A DNA stretch of 64,000 bases from Rhyacichthys aspro (GCA_036850595.1 CM072154.1:9989330-10053329), one strand, 5' to 3'. Counted from the stretch's first letter, positions 51,480 through 63,470 are shown. The notes: generated from the sequence alone by a model not told the origin. Translations and numbers: made by a program.

Positions 51480-52906
51480 TTAACTATTGTACAGAGGTAC
51501 CACCCGGTCGATAACTGCCCTGCAGATTGGGCACTTCTTTATTTCTGGCAAGGCTTCGTAGCACTGAAGGCAGGCACAAACATGGCCGCACTCTAAAAAC
51601 ACACATGAGCGGTCTCGGCTCAGGCAGACCGTACAGCTGTTGGGAGACACACTGCTCTCCTCTATGTTCAGATCACGCATGCGTTTCCTCTGCTGCTACT
51701 CTCCTGCTTCCTCAATAGAGACTCATAGTCAAGCCGGCTGAGAAAATAACAAAAGCCCTGTTTGGGAGGCTGCAGTTTAATCAGGTTGTTGTCCAGGACC
51801 AGCTCCCCGACCCCGGTGATACTGTCTCCCACCCGCAGCATCTCCTCCGTTTCATGGATCCCCTTGGGCCTTTCTCCGCTGATAAAGTGGCCAATGACGT
51901 TGGACAGTGACTGGACGGTGGGATGGAAGTTCTCGTATGTGGTTTCCAACTCTAAATCGAAAGCATCGAGTGGGCGTATGACCCGAACTGTGGCTGTAAT
52001 GTCTTCATCTAGTGTGCCAATGGCAAAAGGGACGGAGTTGGTGCGCTGGTGGATTACTTTCTCTGTGTCATTCCTGTAAAAATAAAAGAAGCTACAATTA
52101 ACTAAAATTTTAGCATATACATTCCAAGTTTTTTGTTAAACTTTGAACTTCATTAAGACTAAGTAAGTAAGAGTTTCTAGGCAATGTGGACTCATTTTGT
52201 TTTCATATTTCCACACAGCTTGTTTGAATTACTTTCATTGTGATTATTTACTCTTGGCAGTGTGCACTAAGGCAGACAAAAGCCACAAGGCACCAACCCA
52301 CCAAATTAAGAATGAACTAATTCTGTTTAAGTACGTAAATTCTGTTTTTTTGTTGTTGTGTATTTTATTTGAGTATGTCAGTGATATTTCTCCTTACCAG
52401 AGATGAGTGGTGCGATTCCACACCATCTTTTTTTCCTTCAGGGTCAGCCGTTCAATTACCCCTTTGCAGTTATCAACAAACTGGCTGTTCAGAGTTTCTT
52501 TCACAGATCTCACCACACCTGCAGTAAATAAAATACAGAATCACAGTCTTAAAGTATTAAAATAGCATTTGATCCTCAACACTTTTTAGTAAAAGTGCTA
52601 GGCTTACCCTCTATGACGGCATATGGGACACATCTTCCTGGGGTTTCAGACAGGATGTTTTTCAAATCCTGTTCGATTGACACTTTCTTTGCTCCCTAAG
52701 AAAACAATCAGGATTACAGGATTAGCAACAGGGTTACAACAAGTTTTCACAGCAAAGGCAGAAGAAGTGCTAAAATATGAGCTGACCTTTAATCTGGCAA
52801 CAGTTGTAGCTCTGTTTTTGTAGATTGAATAAAATAATGCAGTGAGGGCTGAGCTGGTGGCCAACACCACGATCTGTGCAGTGGACGGTTTCCCACTGGA
52901 GTCCAT
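51480..52906 (-). CDS. mul1: Mitochondrial E3 ubiquitin ligase 1 (MUL1/MAPL), apparently disrupted before the RING
   Basis: Exons: 52906-52787, 52695-52608, 52518-52398, and a last exon from 52073. The protein runs from TM1 (about residues 9-30) through the BAM/GIDE intermembrane-space domain with strong MUL1 identity ('RSVKETLNSQFV', 'ISGERPKGI', 'LQPPKQG'). After 'RKQESS' the reading frame runs into TGA at 51,670-51,668, giving 244 residues. The RING (CTVC...CGHVCAC...CPIC, ending VPLYNS at 51,480) is intact but in another frame, open only from 51,695. The second membrane segment and linker, about 40 residues in human, are absent from the DNA between these points. MUL1 normally spans the outer mitochondrial membrane twice and uses its cytosolic RING to ubiquitinate or SUMOylate targets such as MFN2 and DRP1. 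The cause could be a real deletion, an allele or an assembly error. Gene identity is certain; coding status is not. Confidence 0.92.
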
Positions 52907-55900
52907 CCTGTCCTGCAGGGTTTGGTGCTGCAATAAAACGAGAGACAGCTGGACACAAACCTCTACTGCTATGGGGCACACAATGAATACTAGCTGCCAC
53001 AAAACCCAGCAAACTTCTCAATACTGAAGCCAGTTCACTGTAGACACTCAACATGTTTATATATTTCAATAATAATACTAGGAAAAATGTCAAGCGTTAA
53101 AACTATGTTCTGTTTTGAAGACATGAAATTGCAACAAAATACGTTTTACAAGTTATGCTCTTTTTAGTTAACAGTCATTATGTTTTATGTAAATTATACT
53201 ATAAAAACCTTAGGGAGATTCCCTAAAGTTAATTAAGTACTGGTAAAGAGTTTCATTCACGAGTTTCACTGACTTCCTTGACAGCTAGCTTAACCTTAGC
53301 TAAATTAGCTGTTATGCTAGCTAGCCTTTAGCGAGCGGTTTAGCAACGCGTTCAAAACACACGGAGGTAAAACCACTCCGGCTTAAAGAGGCTGTGGCCT
53401 TTTATATTTCTACTAACCACGGTCAATGCCAATGCTCATCAAAGCTGAATAACCATTCTCCTTGACCTGCTACCTTCGCACAGTTCAACACAATCTTCCA
53501 CAGAGGCTGATGTGCAAAACCCACCTCCACCAGCAGGTGCCGCTGTAGAACAAGTTTTGGAAAGCGGTGTTTATATTGATAGCGATAACGACACAAAATA
53601 ATAAAATAACAAAGCAACATTTAACGGCACTAACACCAGTTGTTTCGTTATACCCACATTAATCTGTTTGTATTTTAACCAATTACTTCAGATTGGCCAT
53701 ATTTTCAATAAAGGCTAAATGTTGAAAGAAGTAAAAATAAATAAAAGTAAAAAAGTAAAAATAAAAATAATTCAAAAACTTAAGGAATTCAAAAACTTCC
53801 CTCACGTGTAAACAAAGAGGGGAAATAAACCATGAATTTGGGTTAGTCCTACCAAGCAACTAAAAAGATCAGGTTTCTGATTTTGAGTTAAATGGGACAC
53901 TGGGACACTGAGAACACCGAAAACCATGACACAGGCTATATTATATTGACATATAATATTCTTTGCAGACTATCTGTAGAGAAATGAGACAAGGAACTTG
54001 AAAAAATGACAGTTTCCTCTAAATCTATAAGCATAGTGTATTCTTACAATACTCTCTTCTCTCTTAGTTAAATAAATGCACTGGCTGAGTTGACCATGCA
54101 ATAGGAGCACCCTTGGGCCACCTGGAGGATATCCAGCTTGTCTGGCTCTAGCTTGACCTTAGCTGGTGATTCAGCCCACACTGCATATAAATGATGCTCT
54201 CTTCACTGTTATTTTTGGCAGACAGACAGTAGGCCTACTTAAGCAAGTTTGTCTAGGGTCATTTTTATGAACAAAATTGCCTATACAGCCACGTGTAATT
54301 ATTTCTTAAAAAAATGATATATCAAATCAAATATCCTGATTATTCAAAATGAGACTAGACGCATTTTGCAGGTCAAAGAGGGTAACAGTGGCTGAGTCTG
54401 TGATAAATCTAACCTGACACGTGAATGAAAATATGATGCTGGAAAGTGTGCCACATTGTTTTCTGCCCTGACAAAAGAACACAGTAGTCTTCAGGGCTAA
54501 ACATTAGTCAGCATTAGTCACCTTGTTCTCTTTACCTTGCAAACAATCTCTCCCTCCACCAACATTATACTCCCCTCTTCCTTCTTTTTTTTTTTCCTTT
54601 CATTTCTGTGGGTCACAAAATCCAGGTGCCCACACGTTCACATGGACCGCCGACTGACAGAAATAGGGACAGCAGATGGAGACAACAGCTTTTTGGGAGG
54701 AGTGCAAGAGCCGTCAGGAGCGTTGTCATGTGTCCTCCTCTTGACGCTGAAGATTTGTTATGGTGTCTGATAACATCCGCACAGACTCACATCCTCATCG
54801 ACATCAGCCTTGTCTATCTATTACGGAATAATACTGGATGTCTCATTACTCACCTTGCCCCCCTCTGTCATCAATAACAGTTTCCCGATAAATGTTGTAC
54901 CTTTTATGTCTCAGTTTTTCAATAATTTGTATGATTTCTTGTGAACTTTGATAATGCATTGTTCAGCGTCTTTTTTCCCTCTGGGCCTCTGGAGTTCTTA
55001 GTAAATTTGTGATTCTCTCGCTTAAACAAGACTAAATGTCAGCTGTGACAAAACCTATTAAGCCACATTACTTAAGATTCTTTGGGTAACCTTGAAGGGG
55101 AAAAGTATTTTTTATTATCTATGACCTGAGAACGGCTTCCATAATTAGGGCTGTAATTGATTTGAGCCTCGCTTTGCTTTGCAACACAATTAAAGTGGTG
55201 TTATTTAATCTTAAGCTGTACTAACTAGCTCCTATTTTCCACAAACTAATGAATAACCCCAGCACGTTCCCATGTGGCACTGTGCAGAATAAATGGGCAG
55301 GAGTCGGCCCGCGGGTCTCTTGTGACTGTATCATTCTCCTGATTAAAGGATGGAATGAGACTACTGCATCTCATATCCCGCACTCTCTGTTCATTAACCT
55401 AACGATCCCCTTGAACAGCATAATGTATTCAGTCAATCTTATATCTATAGTTTGGGAATGAGCTAATATTGATTCTCATTGCTTGAGCTTGGCACCTCCT
55501 CCCTCCGTGAAGCACTTTTCAGCTCTTTGGACTTTTGTCTTGATCTGTTTTTGTTTTGCTGGAGGCGTATTATCAAAGGCAGCAATCTGATCTGAGCGGT
55601 GCAGTGGTCCTTTCTGTCATCATTCCCACTCGCTGGTTTTTTACTGTATTGGGTGCTGCTCTCACGTACCGCCATAAATCAGCCGGCTAAGAGCAGGGAC
55701 CGTCTCTGCCGTGGCCCTCTCATTGATTACACTGCACTGGATAAGTGTAGCGTGATGAAGAGAGAGCCCAATTCAATTTGGCTGCCCTGCTCGACAGAAA
55801 TATGCACCATACACTGACCTGCGAGAAAGGGGCGTCTGCGGGAAGTAAGTCCACAAAAATGTTGGACATGGGGAGATAAATTGGTTGGTGAGGACGAGCT

Positions 55901-58455
55901 GTCACTTTGGTAAAAGTAATTGCTTTTTGGGATTCTTGAACTGATAACATATCTGTGAAATAGTTAAGGACAAGAAGGAGGAGAGTTTTCACAAAGTAAA
56001 CTCTTGTTACTGGCATTGCTTGTGTTCACATTTTCAAGAGCTTGGGTGATTGAAAATGAGACGTGATGAGGGTTTAGAGGACACAGGAGCCAAAATGCAC
56101 AGTAAACTTGGACCTAAAACAGTCTACTCTATTATGAATCATTTACATGGATAATAAACAGTCTGTACGCTTGGTGTGTAGACTGGTTAATATAGTCCAA
56201 AATTTACACTTTCTATGTATCACTCTGCCACTGATTAGGCCTATAGACTGCTTACTGCTTCAGGCAACAATGGGCAAATGATATGCCATAAAGGAAAAGG
56301 AGAATGCATAATACACTCTAATGCAGTGGTTCTCCAACTTTTCACATCATTTCTTTCCAAGTACCACCTTTATGCCGATACCGATCTATGCCATTTAAAG
56401 TTTTATATAAACACACACCTATCTACCTTTATGAATGTTATGAAATGAATTTTGTTTGCTGTGCTGCTTCTTTGAAATCACATTTTAAATCCCACAGCTT
56501 TTCAAGACTCCAAACATTTTGTACTGTAGTAAAGTGTATTGTAGAAAAGTTGTAGCAGAAATCAATAGTCTGACATTTTGTAGTCATCAGAGATTCTCAG
56601 TCACCACCACAAAGATCCAGAGTACCACCAGTGGTCCCTGTACCACAGTTTGAGAACCACTGCTCTAATTGCAGCTTAATAATAGAATTCACAGTGGCCT
56701 TGTTGCAAAAAAAAAAAAAAAAGTTTGGGAAAGTTTAAAAAAGAAGGTGGGTTTGTTGTAGAAGTAATCACCCTGAATGTCTCAAGGAAGTGATCAGACA
56801 AATTATTATTAACTGGGCAAATGATACTAATACTAAACCTTCATGATGCATTGATAATTCTTCATCTACATGTGTCACATACATTACATCCACTTGTGTG
56901 TCTGTGCGGTGGTGCTTAATTGAGTTGAGTTTTGCATGAAATTCTTCTCCCCCTTCTCTTGAACCCCCCCAGTGCTGCTGTTCCATTTCGGTAAAAATGG
57001 CTCTACTGATTTTCCCGTTAAGCAGAGACACTCCTCCGGCGGTACGGAGATAAAAAGACCAGACATACCAGAGCACAGTGGAGACGTTTCCTAATTTCTC
57101 TCAACTACCTCCTCTGGCTGGCTGATAACATGGATGGCAGATAAGTCAATACCGAATGTGCGCATGCATTTCAGTGAAGGCCAAAGCATGATTGATTTTT
57201 TTTTCCCTGTATTAATCTACTCCCTTTAGAGATGACTTACATATCTCAGATAGCAAAGGTGATTTAAGAGAGACAAGATGTTTGCATAAGGCACTCGACA
57301 TCACACAGACTCAGAAAGTATCCAGCTTCTTCTGGTAAAAAGAACCACCCCACTATTTTCTACCCAGGGAGGGAGATTCTGCAATGTTCTGTGTTACGAA
57401 AGTGCAGACTTTCCCAAAAAACGCTTGTTCACATAACTCTTGCTCAGTGCACAGTTTATCTTTTACCACAAAAAGGAGAACACTGATAAGAATTTAGAAA
57501 TGAAATCCAAAACTCATGAAAATCATTTCTTCTGATCAAACACAGCCTCTGATTCAAACCAATTTTGATTTTGTAGTTTCACTTTTACCATTTCCTCTCA
57601 AGGCCAAAGTGTAGGAGTAGAAAGAACACCAGTCGTTTATTTTCTAGAACTCTATTTGCCACAATCTTCTTTTTCACTGAAGTTGTACTTTCAGAGAAAA
57701 ACTTAACGTACTTTCTGTGAGATTTCAGGTGATATGAACACATTTGGCCAGGACAAATCAGAACAGGCACTCCATACTAAAGAGGCAGATGGATAATGTG
57801 ATGAAGACTTATATAGAGAGAGAGCTACACATTATGCATGATGTTGTTTGTTTTAAAAGTCCATTTACAACTGTGTGCAGTGTGTAAAGTAACACATGAA
57901 GGTGCTAATGACTCAATCCAAGTCTCCTATTGACATCCACATTAAAATCCCACCCTCGACAAGTGGAATTAATTGGATTACATGAAATGTTTTACACCGA
58001 TATTAACAAGGAGTCATGGAAGTCTCCCGGGAGAGAATGACGAGGCGACGCAGTGTTGTCCTCCAGTTTTAAAAGAGGCATAAATATAGTGATACCTCGG
58101 CGCAAGGCTGGACGGATAAATAATGCTTTGGTCGGGAGCCATTTGGAAGCAAAACAAGGAGTTGGGAAGAGGGGGGGTTGGGGTGGCTGCCTGAGCGCTG
58201 GGCTAAGGCTCCTGCACTGATCAGCGCTGCATGATGCAGACAACACAGCGAAGAGGAGGAGGAGGAAAGGAAGGAGGAGCGAGCAGTGGAACAGACCGGC
58301 TGAAGCTCGCAGCGCTCAGTCTGTGTGGGTGCTCCATCAAGCTGCATCTCTTCACTCGCTCTTACATACATACAGCTTTTGTGACAGTGTTTTGGGAGTT
58401 TTAGGGAGGGTTCCTAGCAGCAGAGGGACTGACTCTCTCAAACTGGTCCCACGCC
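52907..58455. other. Non-coding region between mul1 and fam43b
   Basis: Next to mul1 this should hold its 5' UTR and promoter (to about 53,500). From about 53,700 the sequence is AT-rich with A/T runs and no supportable exon. It contains the transposon at 56,324-56,662. The block 55,020-55,460 is rich in TAATTA and TTAATC-like homeodomain-type sites in otherwise complex sequence and may be a regulatory element. Sequence just before 58,456 is G+C-richer and purine-rich (58,140-58,300) and is probably the fam43b promoter and 5' UTR. Confidence 0.4.
56324..56662. mobile_element. hAT-type non-autonomous transposon (MITE), 339 bp
   Basis: The element begins CAGTGGTTCTCCAACTT and ends with the near-perfect inverse (TTTGAGAACCACTG). 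It is flanked by 8-base target duplications that differ at one base (CTCTAATG at 56,316-56,323; CTCTAATT at 56,663-56,670). Eight-base duplications and CAGTGGTTCTC termini are hallmarks of the hAT superfamily. It has no transposase and would have been moved by a partner element. Confidence 0.9.
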
Positions 58456-59421
58456 ATGCTGCCCTGGAGACGGAATAAGTTTGTCCTGGCGGAGGATGAA
58501 GCCAAGAGTAAACCCAAGAGCTTAGGAACTGGTTTAACTTACCAGTCCATCCTCTCGTCTCTGCTGCGCTCCTGTCCCGACCTGCTGCCCGACTGCCCCT
58601 TCGACTGGGTGGGCAGCTTCTTCCACACCAAAAGGCAAAAGGTGGAACTCAACAAAGAGGACCCTGTTTACAATGTGCGCTACTTGGGCAGTGTGGTGAC
58701 CATCACGGCCAAGGGTGATGGCTGCACTCAGGAGGCAGTGGCAAAAATATGGGCGAGGAGTAATTACGGCGAGCAGAGTGTCAAGATGAGGTTGACCGTG
58801 GGACCACAGGGCATCCGCATGAGCGCCGACAAATCTGGGAAAAAGAAACCCATCCATCATTACTCCCTGAACAGGATCACTTGCTGCGCCGCCGACCCGT
58901 GCCGACCCAAAATCCTAGCGTGGATCTACAGGCACCAGGTCAAGAACATGGCGGTGGTGCTGAGGTGTCACGCTGTTTTGGTCAGCAAGTCGGAGAAGGC
59001 CCAGGCCATCGCACACAGCTTGTACCAGAACGCCACATCCGCCTTCAGCGAGTTCAAGAGGCTCAAGCGCCAGAGCGACTTCCGGCACTGCCAGCAGCAA
59101 CTCCTGGGCGAGGAGGCCGTGCCCCTGATGCCGCTCCGGAGGCTGCTCAACGGCCAGTGCCACTACAGACCGCCGGCCGAAAACCCAGGCAGCGCCACCC
59201 GCCTCTGCTCCATCACAGAGGAAGAGGAGGAAGAGGAGGAGGTGAAGGAGGTTGTAAAGGACTGCCTGCGGAAACAGAAGGTGTTGACCACAAACACAGA
59301 CCCTACACAGTTGTTATCAGAGCTGGACCTTGGGGATATTGCCCGACTGGAGCAGTGCCAAATCAACTTTGTCAGTGACAGCAATAACAACACGTTTACG
59401 TTTATAACCTCGCTGGTGTGA
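58456..59421 (+). CDS. fam43b: FAM43B, PID/PTB-domain adaptor-like protein
   Basis: A single exon encodes 321 residues; human FAM43B has 329 and is also single-exon. The start 'MLPWRRNKFVL' and 'RQKVELNKEDP' (60-70) are diagnostic of FAM43B rather than FAM43A. A phosphotyrosine-interaction (PID/PTB) domain spans about 66-205, with 'YLG' (76-78), 'AKGDGC' (85-90) and 'VVLRCHAVLVSK'. A run of acidic residues near 254-262 is encoded by a GAG/GAA repeat. The C-terminus ends T-S-L-V, which fits a class I PDZ ligand, and this tail differs from the human one I recall. The molecular role is not established; work on human FAM43B suggests growth inhibition. Its position next to mul1 matches human 1p36.12. 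The G+C-rich third positions contrast with the AT-rich surroundings, as is common for intronless genes. Confidence 0.95.
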   Translation: MLPWRRNKFVLAEDEAKSKPKSLGTGLTYQSILSSLLRSCPDLLPDCPFDWVGSFFHTKRQKVELNKEDPVYNVRYLGSVVTITAKGDGCTQEAVAKIWARSNYGEQSVKMRLTVGPQGIRMSADKSGKKKPIHHYSLNRITCCAADPCRPKILAWIYRHQVKNMAVVLRCHAVLVSKSEKAQAIAHSLYQNATSAFSEFKRLKRQSDFRHCQQQLLGEEAVPLMPLRRLLNGQCHYRPPAENPGSATRLCSITEEEEEEEEVKEVVKDCLRKQKVLTTNTDPTQLLSELDLGDIARLEQCQINFVSDSNNNTFTFITSLV

Positions 59422-60410
59422 CTCTTCTTCACGTTTGCCCTTCGTCGGTTCCCCCACACTCAGGCTCCCTCCTGTTCCCTCAAGTGTTTACCAGAAACTT
59501 CTCCTGCGTCGCGAGGCAGAGAAGCTCCCTGTGGTAACTCGGATTGCCACGGCTTCGCCTCAAAGACTGTAGCAGTTTGGGGAAAGTGTGTTTTTACAAA
59601 GAGGGCTGATAATGCACAGACTGTCGATAGCACAATGACGTCCAAGGACTATGTTTTTTTAAAGAGGACATGCTGACGCTGGGATCACGCAGCACAATCG
59701 GAACCTGATCAAATCTAGCTCTTCGTTTTTGTGAGGAGCGGGACGCTGTGTTTGCCAGCAGGACTCTTTTGGATTGTGAAATTCTTCAGGGAGGTTCTTT
59801 GTACATTTCTGTAATTTTTCAGATGAGACAATCCTGTTCCCAGCAGACCTTTTCTCAACGCCACAAGAAGGAGTTTACCCAAGTTTATTACTGTTTTATT
59901 AATGATCAGAGCCGACTAATGAACAAGGCTGTAATTTAGGAAGCAAGCCATGGAGTCGACGCCTTTATTGCCGCCATTTGTTCTACTCCTTATCATTTAT
60001 GCATGACATGTCAGCTGTAACCTTTTTGTGCTGAGCTTTTGTCTCTTTTTTTTGTCTTTTTTTCCCTCGGACATTTCTGATACACAGGCTTTTAAATGAA
60101 CACTGTGATAAATGTGTTAGCGGTGACAGACACACATCTGCTCCCGCGCTCCTGATTTATGTGATGCATCCTCCAGTCGCACAACAGTTCAATTTGTCAT
60201 TGCTGTGTGCTCTTTTTAGCCAGATTTTGTTATGACTGTTTTTTTTCCACATGAGCCCTTGCAAAAATGCAGATATGAACTCCACACAAAATGTTTTTAA
60301 TGACTTCCTGTGTTCTTGTCTAAAGATGCATTGTGGTTAATATGAGATGCATAGATTGAAATATTTATTTTTCCGAATATGACAAATAAAAATTACCCTC
60401 ATATTCTTTT
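59422..60410 (+). other. fam43b: fam43b 3' UTR with poly(A) signal
   Basis: About 1 kb of non-coding sequence follows the stop, with T-rich stretches, up to AATAAA at 60,385-60,390. This is the first well-placed canonical signal I see. A short open frame at 59,748-59,939 has no recognisable features. Confidence 0.55.
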
Positions 60411-63390
60411 CCCATGTCTTCCTTGAGTCCTGGAGAGACATATTTGTGATTCAAATGAATGTAGCGTGCATTCCTCCAGATGACGGTGATTTACATGAAA
60501 ACTTACACTTCAAAGAGGAAAAACCAACATATTTTCCCACACTACAAACACTATTTTCTGAGCGTATGAAAAAGAGGTCCTTTTGAATTTGTCAGGCGAG
60601 CTTATTAATGCATTTCGGTCCATTTCTCAAGGCCTTGTACTGTCTTTCTGGCACCTTCCCTCTGACTGGAGCTATTAATCAGCGCGCTTTTGAGTCGTTT
60701 CAGGAAATGAACATAAAGCACCTGCCTCTGTGCACTGCTGTCGAGTTCTGACTAATTCACACCGTTTTACCGGTTTCCTGCTAACATCAGCCCTTTTTTA
60801 GCCATGACAAAAGCCTCACACTTAAAAGCAACCACACAGCAGCCAACATCAAGTCGAAGTTAGGGATACTCTTCTCTTTACGTGATGAATTTTTTATACC
60901 CCATCTTATATCACATTGCACTGCTGTGAAAGCATACTGTACATTAGCTCTGAAATTATTCATGCTTAAACTCTTTATGAATTCACTTTGTTTGGCGTAA
61001 ACACATCAAACGTGGACCGATAAAGCGAGGAGTCCACATTAGGGATGCAGCTTTTGAAGAGCGGCTGAACAGGTGGCGCCCCGTTAAAGTTTCAGAGCAC
61101 GAAATCAGTTTGCTTTGCTCTGAATTAATCAGATAGACTGTTTATAGGGGGCACTTTGAATTGTAACCTGAGATAAATACATTCCTGCACAGTAACAATG
61201 TCCTTGAATAGATGATGTCCTTGCCTCGATGAGGGATACACAAAGAATTTTAAAATGCTGTTTACTGTCTCATTACATTTGCACAAGCTTACGGTCCCTG
61301 ATATACCCTAAACCCAACAATGTCAATGGGAAGTTCACCCAGAGAATTTGAATTGAATATACTAATATTTAATTGACTTATCATCAAAACCTGCATGCCA
61401 TCTATCCTATAAGACATATTATGGGTGTCTTGTCATGGTAGTCCATTAAAATCCTATGTAATGTTTCACTGTTAGGGCTGCTCGAGATTATATTGGTCAT
61501 TATTGAAATGACCGTTATTTCACACGATTACTCATTGACTTTGGAAATATGTTGGATTTATGGAACAAAACAGTGAATTGTCCTTAAAATAAATCATATA
61601 TTATTATATAGCTTAAAAAATAAGATTCAAGATTAACATAAATAAATAAGATCAACAATGTAGTGCACTTAATCAAACGTTTTTTTATCGATTACATAGG
61701 TTTTGTGAACACTGGGAGCCGAAATTGAAAATTAGATTAACTGCACAGTCCTATTCACTGTCTAATAGGAAAACACACTTTAGATATGACAGACAATGGT
61801 TCTCATATGGGATTTTGCAAATTTAATTGGAATCTAATCTCTACTAGAAATCCTGTAGGACTTTTCGTAGGACTTGGGAAACAGCCAAGCAGCATTTGTC
61901 TTTTCCTCTTTCACATTGCATTTTGTAAACAAATACAAGGTAATTTTACATATACCTGCCTAAAACATTTGCACAGTACTGTATATGGAAATGCTTCAAA
62001 GTAAAAATGTTCTATACTAAATCTAAAAAATCATGCACTTGCACTAAAACCTGATGTAATAAATCAAGCAGCAGCCTCCAACTGGTGTGGGCGTACACAT
62101 TATTCTCATAGGAGCACTCTCACATTGTCTTCATGCTAAAAGCAATCCTACATTAGCCCAACAAGCCAGACACACAATAAGAGGCAAAATACAGGTTACA
62201 AAGCTACCTGTGTAACAAAGGCACAGGTCAAGGCGTAGGGTGGCCATATTTTCAAACCGTGACACTTTCATTTTACCGCAAATCCAAAGACAATACATTA
62301 ACAAATGAAAAATAATCTCAGCAGAACTTTTATGTTGTCGTCCTGGTCCAAACGGTACAGCATGACTAGTCTAATGTAGCACACAATGAGAGATAAAGGC
62401 ATTAAAGGTCAACCTGAGTAAAAAAACATGCCTTTGTAATGTAAGGAAGGGATGCTTTTGGCTGCCCACACCAGATTTTCTTTAGCAAAGCTACACATTT
62501 ACTGTATCAGCGTTGATGCAGCAGTGCTCTGTGTGTGGCTACAGCTCTGTTCACTCGGATGGGCTTTGCAGAGGAGCCAGGTTGTTTTATGTAAACATAA
62601 CTCTTTTGAGGCGAGCAGAATAGAAGGGGCCATATGGCGTTTGCAAGGTGCACGCTGAGCTCCATCACAGCCATCTTTCCCAAACAGAAAGGCTCGAGCT
62701 CTTCTTTGTTGTTCATGTCACACAGTCAGCCCCCGGGGGTGCTCTTAAAAAATGAAATCTAATCAAACATCCCCGACGCTGCTCTGTCAAGTATCACACA
62801 TAACCACGCTGTCTTGTTTTTACTGCGAGCTGCGTACGGAGATAGGCAGAAGGCTGGCTCTGTGATCCCAGTGCAGCATCTGTGTCACAAAAACACTGGA
62901 GAAACGAAGGAGGAGAGATGAGCGACGGTGGCACAGGCCCGCTGGTCTCCATCACAACGAGGAAGAACAAAATGTGTCGAGCAGCTGGCAGTGGGTGGTG
63001 GTCTGTTTTGTTCGGCTGAGAAGGGGAGGAAAAAAAAACATACTGGTCCTGTGTGTGTGGATGGTAGATAGAAAGAACAGTCGGCACAGAAGATGAAAGA
63101 CAACGGATCAATACATCTGCGCTCAGTGCCGAGTAACAGCAACAGTAATGAGGTGTGTGCCTGAAACGGCTCAGAAAGGGACAGGGAAGTTTGCACAGTG
63201 CTGTACAATGCTTTGCAAATACAATAGACTACAGTTTTGTTTTGTTTTTCCCCACTGACATTTTCTATACGGTCCAATTTGTTAAAAATTAATTTGTTTC
63301 TTATTTTAATGGCATGTCACCAGAGTAGTGCGGTAGTGTTGTAACAGATAATATAGTAGAGTAGTATACTGTGCAGCTTTGTGATCAACT
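60411..63390. other. Intergenic region downstream of fam43b
   Basis: No exon, RNA gene or promoter can be supported. The part at 60,580-61,200 is of mixed composition with ATTAATCAG and TTAATCAG sites and looks less decayed than its surroundings, so it may be a regulatory element. A hAT element lies at 61,473-61,753. In human, CDA and PINK1 follow FAM43B; neither was seen here. Confidence 0.4.
61473..61753. mobile_element. hAT-type non-autonomous transposon (MITE), 281 bp, with perfect target duplication
   Basis: The ends are TAGGGCTGCTCG and, in reverse complement, TAGGACTGTGCAG, forming short imperfect inverted repeats. The 8 bases TTCACTGT occur directly on both sides (61,465-61,472 and 61,754-61,761) as a perfect target-site duplication, which fixes both boundaries. 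The interior is AT-rich without coding capacity. It resembles the remnant at 8,740-8,964. Confidence 0.9.
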
Positions 63391-63441
63391 GGCGGCCCGG
63401 GGGCCACATCAGGCCCCCCACAGCTTTCCATGAGGCCCCCC
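63391..63441. repeat. G/C-rich interspersed repeat fragment
   Basis: The sequence 'ggcggcccgggggccacat' and the following 'aggcccccc' runs form a compact, strongly G+C-rich block in AT-rich DNA. I remember similar 'gcggcccgggggcc' sequences as common vertebrate interspersed repeats. The class and full extent are unclear. Confidence 0.5.
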
Positions 63442-63470
63442 TGCACATAGGTAGTGTTAAAACATGTAGC

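Noticed and set aside
52907..53002. Upstream Met giving mul1 a 32-residue N-terminal extension
   Set aside because: The known MUL1 N-terminus aligns with the Met at 52,906 (MDSSGKPS versus MESGGRPS); the extension has no family counterpart.
58881..59378. 165-codon plus-strand frame inside fam43b
   Set aside because: It is the shifted frame of the G+C-rich fam43b exon; the fam43b frame has the family match and the longer span.
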